A stretch of 7,247 nucleotides of DNA from Candidatus Zhuqueibacterota bacterium 4484_219 (GTDB taxonomy: Bacteria > Zhuqueibacterota > JdFR-76 > 4484-219), in the NCBI GenBank assembly GCA_002085035.1, contig MZGM01000058.1:1-7247 (forward strand). Direction: 5' to 3'. Positions 1 to 6,281 of this stretch are shown in pieces (positions within the stretch are counted from its first letter, which is position 1; the number at the start of each line of letters is the position of its first letter). Under the pieces are notes generated by a model. It searched no databases, was not told where the DNA came from, and saw only the letters and a list, made by a program, of their open reading frames with translations. The position numbers and the translations under genes are program-made.

Positions 1-122
1 GTGGTATTAGACTCTTGAAAAGACAACTCTGGATGCCTATGTAGGTGACGGCGGATTTTGACTAACTCTGGCTGAATTTCTTGACTTAGAGCTTTGATTT
101 TAGAAACAACGTCACTTATCAC
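1..122 (-). CDS. M20-family amidohydrolase (N-acyl-amino acid amidohydrolase / hippurate hydrolase type), N-terminal fragment
   Basis: Only the first 40 codons are inside the window; the gene continues past base 1. The translation begins with GTG read as Met, then ISDVVSKIKALSQEIQPEL, followed by VKIRRHLHRHPELSFQESNT. The IRR-x-LH-x-HPELSF-x-E stretch (residues 23-37) is the hallmark N-terminus of M20D metallopeptidases, which cleave N-acyl or N-aminoacyl amide bonds using a two-metal site; the metal ligands lie further on and cannot be seen. The GTG start has the strongest ribosome binding site in the window (AAGGAG, 7 nt away). It lies 63 nt after hflX on the same strand. The motif makes the family assignment firm, but the substrate cannot be predicted. 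Confidence 0.88.
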   Translation of the reverse strand, partial: MISDVVSKIKALSQEIQPELVKIRRHLHRHPELSFQESNT

Positions 123-128
123 AATCAA

Positions 129-144
129 ACTCCTTTTTGGGAGT
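129..144 (-). promoter_or_regulatory. Short hairpin that would bury the M20 gene ribosome binding site
   Basis: On the minus strand ACTCC (144-140) can pair with GGAGT (133-129) across a CAAAAA loop. The 3' arm contains most of the AAGGAG site of the M20 gene. A five-pair stem is weak and may be chance, since any CTCC near a ribosome binding site can do this. It is not followed by a T-run, so it does not look like a terminator. Confidence 0.25.
130..135 (-). promoter_or_regulatory. Strong ribosome binding site of the M20 amidohydrolase gene
   Basis: The minus strand reads AAGGAG, then TTTGATT, then GTG. The 7-nt spacing is ideal and selects GTG at 122 over the TTG two codons upstream, which lies only 1 nt from the site. 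Confidence 0.75.
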
Positions 145-185
145 ACTAAGATTAACGCAATAAGAAAAATTTTCTATGTGGAACA

Positions 186-1340
186 TTATAATTGGGCTTC
201 TTTCAGGTCACATTCCATTTCATTCTTCACAGTTCTCTCCTCCAAGAAACGCAAGATTTCTTGTTTCAGATCTTCCAGGAAGATACCTCGCTGTGCCGAA
301 ACTATCATACAAGGCTGGTATTGCGATTTCACCTGAACAATAATTCTGGGATCAGTTAGCCGGTCAACTTTGTTGAACACTATTAATGTCGGTTTACCCA
401 GGATACCTAATTCGCTTAAGACGTCACGTACCACAGCGATATGGTCGCGAAAATCATGATCGCTAATATCTACTACCATCAATAACATGTCGGCAAAAAT
501 TGCTTCTTCGAGGGTACTATGAAAAGAGGCTACTAAATGGTGTGGTAGTTTGCGAATAAATCCTACTGTATCAATAAGTAAGATTTTTTGATGAGCATTT
601 AACTTAACAGCGCGAACAGTGGGATCAAGGGTAACGAAGAGACGATTTTCCACCGCCACATGAGTATTTGCCAACGCATTAAGAAGAGTAGATTTGCCAG
701 AATTAGTGTAACCGACCAAAGCCACTTTGAATACATCACGTCGGCCCCGTCGACGAAGGCATCGTTGTTTTTCAATTTTCTGTAAGTCTTGCACTAAAAT
801 GCTAATTCGTTTTTTAACTAACCGACGATCTACTTCTAATTGGGTTTCCCCTGGTCCGCGAGTCCCTATGCCACCATATTGTCGGGAAAGATGTCCCCAA
901 CGACGGGTTAACCGTGGCAACAAGTAACGCAACTGCGCCAGTTCGACCTGGGTTTTAGCTTCTTTACTTTTTGCTCGTCGGGCAAAAACATCCAGAATCA
1001 GACCACTGCGATCAATCACCTTCACCTGGGTAATATTTTCCAAGTTGCGCACTTGTACCGGCGAAAGGTCTTCATCAAAAATAACCAAATCAGCTCCAAG
1101 TTGGGCAACCAGGTTAGCAAGAAAATTAGCCTTACCTTTACCAATAAAAGTGGTAGGCTCAATCCGTCGACGTTCCTGGATAATGCGCCCCACTACTTCA
1201 GCGCCGGCAGTATCAGCAAGCAACGCTAATTCGTCCAGATACCCTTCAGTTTCCCATCGCGGTTGAAAGGGCCTGTGAATACCCACTAAAATTGCTTTTT
1301 CTTGTGCTTCCAATAAACATGGAATATTGCTGTGTTTCAT
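186..1340 (-). CDS. hflX: HflX, ribosome-associated GTPase
   Basis: A cytoplasmic GTPase that binds the 50S subunit and splits stalled or stress-inactivated 70S ribosomes. It has 384 residues. The N-terminal HflX domain (about 15-195) includes EPTTFIGKGK (61-70), LVIFDEDLSPVQVRNL (85-100), DRSGLILDVFARRAKSKEAKTQVELAQL (110-137) and the family signature GIGTRGPGETQLE (157-169), followed by a basic helical linker (172-203). The G domain has G1 GYTNSGKST (210-218), switch I FVTLDPT (235-241), G3 DTVGF (257-261), G4 NKVD (323-326) and G5 SAQ (348-350); all GTPase motifs are intact. Only about 20 residues follow the G domain, so the small C-terminal domain of E. coli HflX (about 426 aa) is mostly absent. 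The ATG overlaps the TGA of the VWA gene (ATGA), which implies coupled translation; the upstream AAAGAAG is a weak ribosome binding site. No hflK, hflC or hfq is present in the window. Confidence 0.97.
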   Translation of the reverse strand: MKHSNIPCLLEAQEKAILVGIHRPFQPRWETEGYLDELALLADTAGAEVVGRIIQERRRIEPTTFIGKGKANFLANLVAQLGADLVIFDEDLSPVQVRNLENITQVKVIDRSGLILDVFARRAKSKEAKTQVELAQLRYLLPRLTRRWGHLSRQYGGIGTRGPGETQLEVDRRLVKKRISILVQDLQKIEKQRCLRRRGRRDVFKVALVGYTNSGKSTLLNALANTHVAVENRLFVTLDPTVRAVKLNAHQKILLIDTVGFIRKLPHHLVASFHSTLEEAIFADMLLMVVDISDHDFRDHIAVVRDVLSELGILGKPTLIVFNKVDRLTDPRIIVQVKSQYQPCMIVSAQRGIFLEDLKQEILRFLEERTVKNEMECDLKEAQL

Positions 1341-3442
1341 GTCTGTACTTCTTTACTGGTTGAAGAAAATTTTACCCCCCTGGCTAACAAAATTTCAGCT
1401 AACATTAACACCAACGCCAGGCCTAAAAACATCACGGTCAATTCGCGGCCACGACGTGACTTTTGGATCGCTTGAACAAAGTCAGCCTCAGGGTCAAGTT
1501 TCCAAACCCCATTCCCCAACGATTTCTCTAAATCATTAAACTTGATTAATCTCAAATCGGATTCACGAGGATCAATGTTAACAACCCATTTTTGCAATAA
1601 TTTTTCGCCTGAATAGAGCGAATAAACTCCTGGCAGATCAGTATCAGAAAAACGAACAACAAATTCTGTTCCCATAGCTTTAGGATTAATACGAACTCGT
1701 TGCCCATTGGGCTTGACGACAAAAAGGTCTTTTGTGACCATCTGTAGATGAGTTTCCAATGTTTGACCAACCTTTATTTGCACATTTGCCTTATTCACTG
1801 ATGAAGAAACGTAGCTCACACTACAATAGACCAGTGGGGCAAAGATTGCTTTAAACGGTAAATCTGACCATCCGGGATCCAGAGCACTGGTGAAAAGCAA
1901 AACTTTCCCCTGGTCTAATGATTTTGAAAGTAAAAAAGGAATCCCGTTTTGGAATTGAATAATCTCTTCAACCTGGGCACTGGGAGCAGTTTTTAATATT
2001 AAATTGAACTGTGGCGAATCCAGATTACGTACTTTCTTTTTGAACATTCCCTGAAAAATTGGATGATTCCAATTAATTGAACCCAAACTAACAAAAGCTT
2101 TTGTATTCCCTAACTGGCCAATAGTTTGTTGAAAAACTGGCAAACCGAAACGGGAAAGTAGATGTCCATTGTAAAATTTTAAATCAGCCTGCGCTCCGGG
2201 AATAATGACAAGCCCACCACCGGATTCAACAAATTGGCGCAGTTGATCTAACCAGCTACCTTCCAACGGAGGGACGTTTACCAGCGCCACTACCTGATAT
2301 TCGTCCAACGAGCGAGGCAATGTTCTAACATTAGTGATCGTTTCAATCTCAAAACGGCTTTCTTGCTCTGGAGTAGGCATTAGGGCCAACTTGAAATATC
2401 GTACACTTTGCCCAGTACCAACACACAAAACTTTGGTTTTTTCTGGAATCATTAAAGTAAAATAGGCCTTATCGTCCAAAACCAAATCGTCTTCTTCGAT
2501 TTCAACAGTACCATTCAAAAGCCCTCTTTGAGTTGGAATTAGACGAAATTCAACTAACTTTGAACTACGTTTTGGAAAAGTAATTATCTCCTGTGCCACC
2601 CGCTTGCCCATCAATGAGCAATGGACTAATAATTCTGACACCTTCCGATTGCCAAAGTTTTGAATTTCCACCTTAAGACGCACTGGTTTGTTTTTATCCA
2701 GAATTTGATCCAATAAGTTCACCTGGGTAATGCCAACATTATCGTGTTCAGCATCCGAACAAGGGATCAGATAAAATCGTATTGCAGAAGAAGCCCCTAT
2801 TTCCCGAGGCCACTCCTCTGAAGGAAACCCTGTTTTCTGGAAATCGGAGATAATGTAAACTTCTTTATTGGGATAAATAGATTTTTCTACTAATTCCACT
2901 CCCTTTTCAATGGCTTGCCAAATGTCACCATATTTGTAGGAAACCGCTGATGAATCTATCAATTGAATTAATCGCGCTTCAGAATAGATGGTTTTTTGAA
3001 TTTGCACGTCGGTCAAATCGGTAGTGAAAAGCAAATGCAGTTCATCACCATTGCTAAAGTTATTTAAAATCTTATGGGCTACGAGTTGAGCTTTCTGATA
3101 GAGCAAGCCCTGATCTGTTTCTAAGCCCATGCTCAGCGAGTTGTCCAGAATTAGCACAGCAGCGGTTTGCGTCTGAGAACCGGGGACTACGGTAGAACCA
3201 GATTTTATGCTGGGACGAGCAAATGCCAGTATTACCATCCCTAACACAAGAGCTCGCAAGATCAGCAACAGAAGTTGGCGCAATTTCAACCGCCGCATTT
3301 TCTTATGTTGCAATTGTTTGAGAAAAACTAATGTACTAAACGGTATTGTGCGCGCCCGTTGTCGATTAAAAAGATGAATCAAAAATGGCAAACTCACTGC
3401 CAGTAATCCAACCAAGAAAGATGCATTTAGAAAAGTAAACAT
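1337..3442 (-). CDS. BatA-like membrane protein with von Willebrand factor A domain
   Basis: A 701-residue membrane-anchored protein. Residues 1-77 match the BatA N-terminal double-membrane module: membrane segment about 5-25, a very basic loop (27-55, with RQRAR and HKKMRRLKLRQ), a second segment 56-76, then FARP. A VWA domain follows (about 94-228) with MIDAS residues in DNSLSMG (Asp100, Ser102, Ser104), a threonine-rich LLFTTD loop (137-142) and ISDFQ (Asp200). Residues about 240-330 look like a beta-rich, CARDB-like region (KVEIQNFGNRKVSE). Residues about 336-540 resemble the class I glutamine amidotransferase-like fold common in these proteins (VLCVG, FVESGGGLVIIPG, then GKVLLFTSALDPGWSDLPF). 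A last membrane segment lies at about 668-688. The MIDAS suggests metal-dependent protein binding. No nucleophile cysteine is apparent in the amidotransferase-like part, so catalysis is unlikely. The molecular role is unknown for the family. The ATG start lies 5 nt after the ligase stop with no clear ribosome binding site, suggesting translational coupling. BatB, MoxR and other Bat genes are absent from the window. Confidence 0.88.
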   Translation of the reverse strand: MFTFLNASFLVGLLAVSLPFLIHLFNRQRARTIPFSTLVFLKQLQHKKMRRLKLRQLLLLILRALVLGMVILAFARPSIKSGSTVVPGSQTQTAAVLILDNSLSMGLETDQGLLYQKAQLVAHKILNNFSNGDELHLLFTTDLTDVQIQKTIYSEARLIQLIDSSAVSYKYGDIWQAIEKGVELVEKSIYPNKEVYIISDFQKTGFPSEEWPREIGASSAIRFYLIPCSDAEHDNVGITQVNLLDQILDKNKPVRLKVEIQNFGNRKVSELLVHCSLMGKRVAQEIITFPKRSSKLVEFRLIPTQRGLLNGTVEIEEDDLVLDDKAYFTLMIPEKTKVLCVGTGQSVRYFKLALMPTPEQESRFEIETITNVRTLPRSLDEYQVVALVNVPPLEGSWLDQLRQFVESGGGLVIIPGAQADLKFYNGHLLSRFGLPVFQQTIGQLGNTKAFVSLGSINWNHPIFQGMFKKKVRNLDSPQFNLILKTAPSAQVEEIIQFQNGIPFLLSKSLDQGKVLLFTSALDPGWSDLPFKAIFAPLVYCSVSYVSSSVNKANVQIKVGQTLETHLQMVTKDLFVVKPNGQRVRINPKAMGTEFVVRFSDTDLPGVYSLYSGEKLLQKWVVNIDPRESDLRLIKFNDLEKSLGNGVWKLDPEADFVQAIQKSRRGRELTVMFLGLALVLMLAEILLARGVKFSSTSKEVQT

Positions 3443-3447
3443 GATAT

Positions 3448-4665
3448 TTAAACTTCAGAATTAGACATTAGCTCCTTAATGGCCAAACGCTTAGCTGTTA
3501 GACTTATCGCAATGGTAAAATACAGTATGATTACTACTTCTTCGTCGCCGAAAGTCCAATCGAAAAGACCATTGATGAGGAAGGCTATGGTAGTTGCTAA
3601 ACCAATTAAAGCAAGTGCTTGCAAAAATGGTTGCCGTGACGAGATATCTTTAAAAATTCTGTATTCCGTCCTCAGAATTTGGATAAAAAGCCAGACAAAA
3701 ACCACCAGTCCAAGAATCCCAAAAATCATAGTGATCTGGACAAAATTATTGTGAAAATGCCCTATGTGAAATCTATCCTCCGAAAGGTCTGCTCCAGGTG
3801 GTGCATAACGAACATGCACATCATGAAGATCAATCCAACCTACACCTAAAATGGGGTAATGAGGAATAATTCGCAAAGAATCCTGCCACTGTTTCAGACG
3901 CAGTTGGGTGCTTCCCACGTTAAGATCGGCGATGCTTTTAATCCGCTGAGTAAGTGAGGCAGGCGAAAAAACAAAAACAATTACCAGAGCCACCAATACA
4001 TAAAGAAAAATTCTTTTACTCTTCAGCCAGGCAAAAACTATGAATCCTCCCAGGGTACCAAGATATGCTCCTCGTACATACGAAAAAAGCAAAGCTACAA
4101 ATTGGGGGACAAAACCTATAGCATACAGCCATCGCTGCTTATTTTTGCCTCCAAACAAAAATAAACCAACCCAAAACAACACAAAAAAAACTGACAGTGC
4201 TCCCCAGGTCATGGTAGTAGACTGAGTAGCAATAACTTTTTGCCAGCTTGTTAATAGAAATTTACCAATGCCAAAAACAGCCGTTCCCAAGGCAAAGAAA
4301 ATGAGTACATGAACCAATTGATGCAGTTGTTTTTGAGAAGACACTTGGGCTGGAATCAAGTAAAGTATTGGAATCAATAAGAACTTGCGGAGGTTGTAGA
4401 AGCTTTCTGCTGATTTTTCGGAGAATGCAGAAGCTAACAGCCCCACAACAATCAACGTAGCAAAGGGGAGATCAAAACCGGTACGTTGAAAATTCCACTT
4501 TTTAGTTAGTATTCCCTTCAACAACCAGCAGAGTAACGCTCCCCCGTAACTGATCTCACTCCCGGCAATGGAAAAGGGAATAAAGGCAGCTAAACAAAAG
4601 ATGAAAAAAATAATTACTCTATCAAGAATATTCTGGATGTGATTCTGATTTCGGAGATTTAGCAA
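3448..4665 (-). CDS. O-antigen ligase / polymerase family membrane protein (Wzy_C domain)
   Basis: An integral membrane protein of 405 residues, typical for the WaaL/Wzy/TuaE superfamily, which moves undecaprenyl-linked glycan onto an acceptor or polymerises repeat units on the outer face of the cytoplasmic membrane. Hydrophobic segments are dense throughout (about 17-50, 68-80, 95-105, 118-138, 152-172, 180-212, 219-234, 311-332, 348-366, 376-392). The Wzy_C core is visible: FSYVRGAYLG with Arg198, then a hydrophilic loop (about 236-308) containing LRLKQWQDSLRIIPHYPILGVG and HFHNNFVQI with His305-Asn306. Arg198 and His305 match the positions of the essential Arg and His of E. coli WaaL. The start is TTG with AAAGG 4 nt upstream; no ATG or GTG start exists near the N-terminus. 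It lies 24 nt after the phosphatase gene and 5 nt before the VWA gene. The sequence does not separate ligase from polymerase or from a protein O-oligosaccharyltransferase. Confidence 0.9.
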   Translation of the reverse strand: MLNLRNQNHIQNILDRVIIFFIFCLAAFIPFSIAGSEISYGGALLCWLLKGILTKKWNFQRTGFDLPFATLIVVGLLASAFSEKSAESFYNLRKFLLIPILYLIPAQVSSQKQLHQLVHVLIFFALGTAVFGIGKFLLTSWQKVIATQSTTMTWGALSVFFVLFWVGLFLFGGKNKQRWLYAIGFVPQFVALLFSYVRGAYLGTLGGFIVFAWLKSKRIFLYVLVALVIVFVFSPASLTQRIKSIADLNVGSTQLRLKQWQDSLRIIPHYPILGVGWIDLHDVHVRYAPPGADLSEDRFHIGHFHNNFVQITMIFGILGLVVFVWLFIQILRTEYRIFKDISSRQPFLQALALIGLATTIAFLINGLFDWTFGDEEVVIILYFTIAISLTAKRLAIKELMSNSEV

Positions 4666-4669
4666 TTTA

Positions 4670-4674
4670 CCTTT
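4670..4674 (-). promoter_or_regulatory. Ribosome binding site for the TTG start of the O-antigen ligase gene
   Basis: The minus strand reads AAAGG, then TAAA, then TTG. The spacing is short (4 nt), but no other start codon is available before the first membrane segment, so the site supports TTG at 4665. Confidence 0.5.
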
Positions 4675-4689
4675 CTTTCAGTTGATAGC

Positions 4690-5484
4690 TCAATCTGCTG
4701 ATCGTAGCCTTTTGATCCACTGGCCGAACCGAGCAAAGACAGATTTTTCTTCAATAGGAATCGGTTCAGCCTTTTTGATTTCCTGCCCTAAAATTGCTTT
4801 CCGTGGATTAACCTCAAAAAGAAGACGTGCTTTTTCTATGCCCCAACGTTTTTCTACTATTTCATAGGCTGGCAACATAGAAATAGAACGTCCTTCAACA
4901 CCGTGTCCATCACTAGCAATAAAGTGTACCAAATTATGATCAATCATCCTAATGGATAGTTCTTTTACTTTGCGCCCAAATACCCCTGTAAGACTACCAG
5001 AATTGAGTTGTAGTAAAGCCCCCATTTGGGCAAATCGGAATAGATAAAAAGGATTTTTTTCTAACAGCAGGTTGCGTTCCGGATGAGCAATGATAATAGA
5101 ATAACCATCTAAAATCCAGTTGAAAATTTTTTGGGGAACAAATTCAGGGATAGTACGCAGACTGAATTCGACAAGAGCATATTTTTTATTATTGTTCAGG
5201 GTAGAAATAGAGTGATCAAGCGTAGTATCGGGATAAAGATAAACTTCTGAACCCAAATAGAGCTTAAGATCATATCCCTGTTCCTCAATCAGTTTTTTAA
5301 CCAACTGGAATTTCTGCCGAATCTCTTTTTCGCGGCGGTAGTCACCATTGTTCAAAATATGTGGAGTGGCAACCAGCTCTGTGGTACCGCTGCGCACTGC
5401 CATTTGCAGCATTTCACGAGTACTATCCACATTGGGTGGACCATCATCATAATCTGGCAGTACATGCGTGTGAATATCAACCAT
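4690..5484 (-). CDS. CpsB/YwqE-type PHP-domain tyrosine-protein phosphatase
   Basis: A metal-dependent phosphatase of the PHP fold. Relatives CpsB (Streptococcus) and YwqE (Bacillus) dephosphorylate the tyrosine kinase that controls capsule or exopolysaccharide polymerisation and export. With the start at 5484 the protein has 264 residues, close to the usual 245-260. Metal-site motifs seen: DIHTH (His5, His7) with LPDYDDGP after it, ATPH (His42), GSEV (Glu80), AHPERN (His134) and SDGHG (Asp192, His194); this is a complete PHP set. Start choice: the frame is open 17 codons further to a GTG at 5535, but that start lies inside the GGGPS gene and has no ribosome binding site, whereas ATG 5484 has GGAAA 5 nt upstream (core GGA 7 nt) and gives the typical M-[VI]-DIH-[ST]-H N-terminus. 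The adjacent O-antigen ligase supports a polysaccharide role. No tyrosine kinase (Wzc/CpsD) is in the window, so the substrate is unknown. Confidence 0.93.
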   Translation of the reverse strand: MVDIHTHVLPDYDDGPPNVDSTREMLQMAVRSGTTELVATPHILNNGDYRREKEIRQKFQLVKKLIEEQGYDLKLYLGSEVYLYPDTTLDHSISTLNNNKKYALVEFSLRTIPEFVPQKIFNWILDGYSIIIAHPERNLLLEKNPFYLFRFAQMGALLQLNSGSLTGVFGRKVKELSIRMIDHNLVHFIASDGHGVEGRSISMLPAYEIVEKRWGIEKARLLFEVNPRKAILGQEIKKAEPIPIEEKSVFARFGQWIKRLRSAD

Positions 5485-5503
5485 AATAATTTCCGAACAC
5501 TGG

Positions 5504-6250
5504 TCACGCGGTGTGGATAGCTTGCGAGAAATCACGGATAAGTGTCAGGTCTTTGTGTTCCTCGAGAATATTACCAATGACCACAAACGACGCCCCAGCT
5601 TTTACCTTGCGATGAGCATCTTCCGGAGTTTTGATACCACCTCCGACCACTAATGGCACCGAAATTAAATTAGAAACATATTGTATCATCTCATCAGGGA
5701 TAGAATACTTAGCCCCACTACCTCCCTCCAAATAGATCAATTTCATACCCAGATACTCGCCCGCCAAAGCATGAGCTGCCGCGATATCCAGTTTATCCCG
5801 AGGGATAGGACGCGAATCGCTAAGATATTCTACTGTAGTGATTTTCCCAGATTCAATAAGCACATAACCGGTAGAAATAGTTTCCAGACCCATCGACCGA
5901 ATAATAGGTGCCGCTAACACCTGTTCGCCAATAATGAAATTAGGATTGCGACTACTGATTAGGGAAAGGAAAAGAATAGCATCGGCCATTGGTGAAACCT
6001 GACGACTACTACCGGGGAAAATAATAACTGGCAGCTTTGTCCGTTTCTTTAATCCTGCAATAAAATCATCAAAATTGTTAGAGAAAAGAAGACTCCCACC
6101 CACCAATAAACCATCCACTCCACCATCTTCGGCCATTTCGGCATGGTGTTCAATCTCGGCTAAAGGGATTTCGTCTGGATCCAATAGGACAAGAAATCCT
6201 GCCCCTTTCTCTTCGCGAACTCGCAATAGTTTCTGGTAAATTTTGCCCAA
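5504..6250 (-). CDS. Geranylgeranylglyceryl phosphate synthase family protein (prenyl-glycerol ether lipid enzyme)
   Basis: A predicted (beta/alpha)8 enzyme of 248 residues, the usual family size. Family members join an isoprenoid diphosphate (C20 in most characterised cases, C35 in Bacillus PcrB) to sn-glycerol-1-phosphate through an ether bond, the first committed step of archaeal-type lipids. Visible motifs: LLDPD (22-26), VGGS (50-53), FPGS (78-81), YLEGGSGA (173-180), VGGGI (202-206) and IGN (225-227), the last two forming the phosphate-binding end of the barrel. As I recall the family, YLE-G-GSGA resembles group II enzymes (many archaea and Bacteroidota) more than the YLEYSG form of group I/PcrB, so group II is my inference. 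The start is TTG: an in-frame TGA lies immediately upstream (6253-6251), so no earlier start exists, and AGAAAGGG lies 6 nt before it. It follows alaS by 31 nt and precedes the phosphatase gene by 19 nt. Prenyl chain length and the source of glycerol-1-phosphate cannot be read from this window. Confidence 0.92.
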   Translation of the reverse strand: MGKIYQKLLRVREEKGAGFLVLLDPDEIPLAEIEHHAEMAEDGGVDGLLVGGSLLFSNNFDDFIAGLKKRTKLPVIIFPGSSRQVSPMADAILFLSLISSRNPNFIIGEQVLAAPIIRSMGLETISTGYVLIESGKITTVEYLSDSRPIPRDKLDIAAAHALAGEYLGMKLIYLEGGSGAKYSIPDEMIQYVSNLISVPLVVGGGIKTPEDAHRKVKAGASFVVIGNILEEHKDLTLIRDFSQAIHTA

Positions 6251-6256
6251 TCAATG

Positions 6257-6264
6257 CCCTTTCT
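6257..6264 (-). promoter_or_regulatory. Ribosome binding site deciding the TTG start of the GGGPS gene
   Basis: The minus strand reads AGAAAGGG, then CATTGA, then TTG. The 6-nt spacing and the in-frame TGA directly before TTG make this the only reasonable start. Confidence 0.7.
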
Positions 6265-6281
6265 AATTATCAAATGCTTAA

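Noticed and set aside
163..175. AT-only dyad AGAAAA-A-TTTTCT as a terminator for hflX
   Set aside because: The arms are almost pure A/T with a one-base centre, so no stable hairpin with a loop can form.
94..336. Plus-strand 80-codon open frame spanning the hflX-M20 gap
   Set aside because: It is antisense to the start of the M20 gene and the end of hflX, has no convincing ribosome binding site, and its translation shows no family features.
727..1266. Plus-strand open frames opposite hflX
   Set aside because: Arg/Ser-rich low-complexity translations that mirror the conserved hflX coding strand; shadows of a real gene.
1552..1770. Second minus-strand open frame inside the VWA gene
   Set aside because: It lies in another frame of a gene with continuous conserved coding, and has no start site signal or recognisable protein.
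3479..4225. Plus-strand open frames opposite the O-antigen ligase
   Set aside because: Antisense shadows of a hydrophobic membrane protein gene; no recognisable domain.
5485..5535. GTG at 5535 as the phosphatase start, overlapping the GGGPS gene by 32 nt
   Set aside because: No ribosome binding site before it, and the family N-terminus (M-V-D-I-H-T-H) begins exactly at the ATG at 5484.
6251..6281. Possible promoter or terminator between alaS and the GGGPS gene (TAATTA repeats)
   Set aside because: No -35/-10 pair with suitable spacing and no GC-rich stem; TAATTA is too short and AT-rich to mean anything in this DNA.
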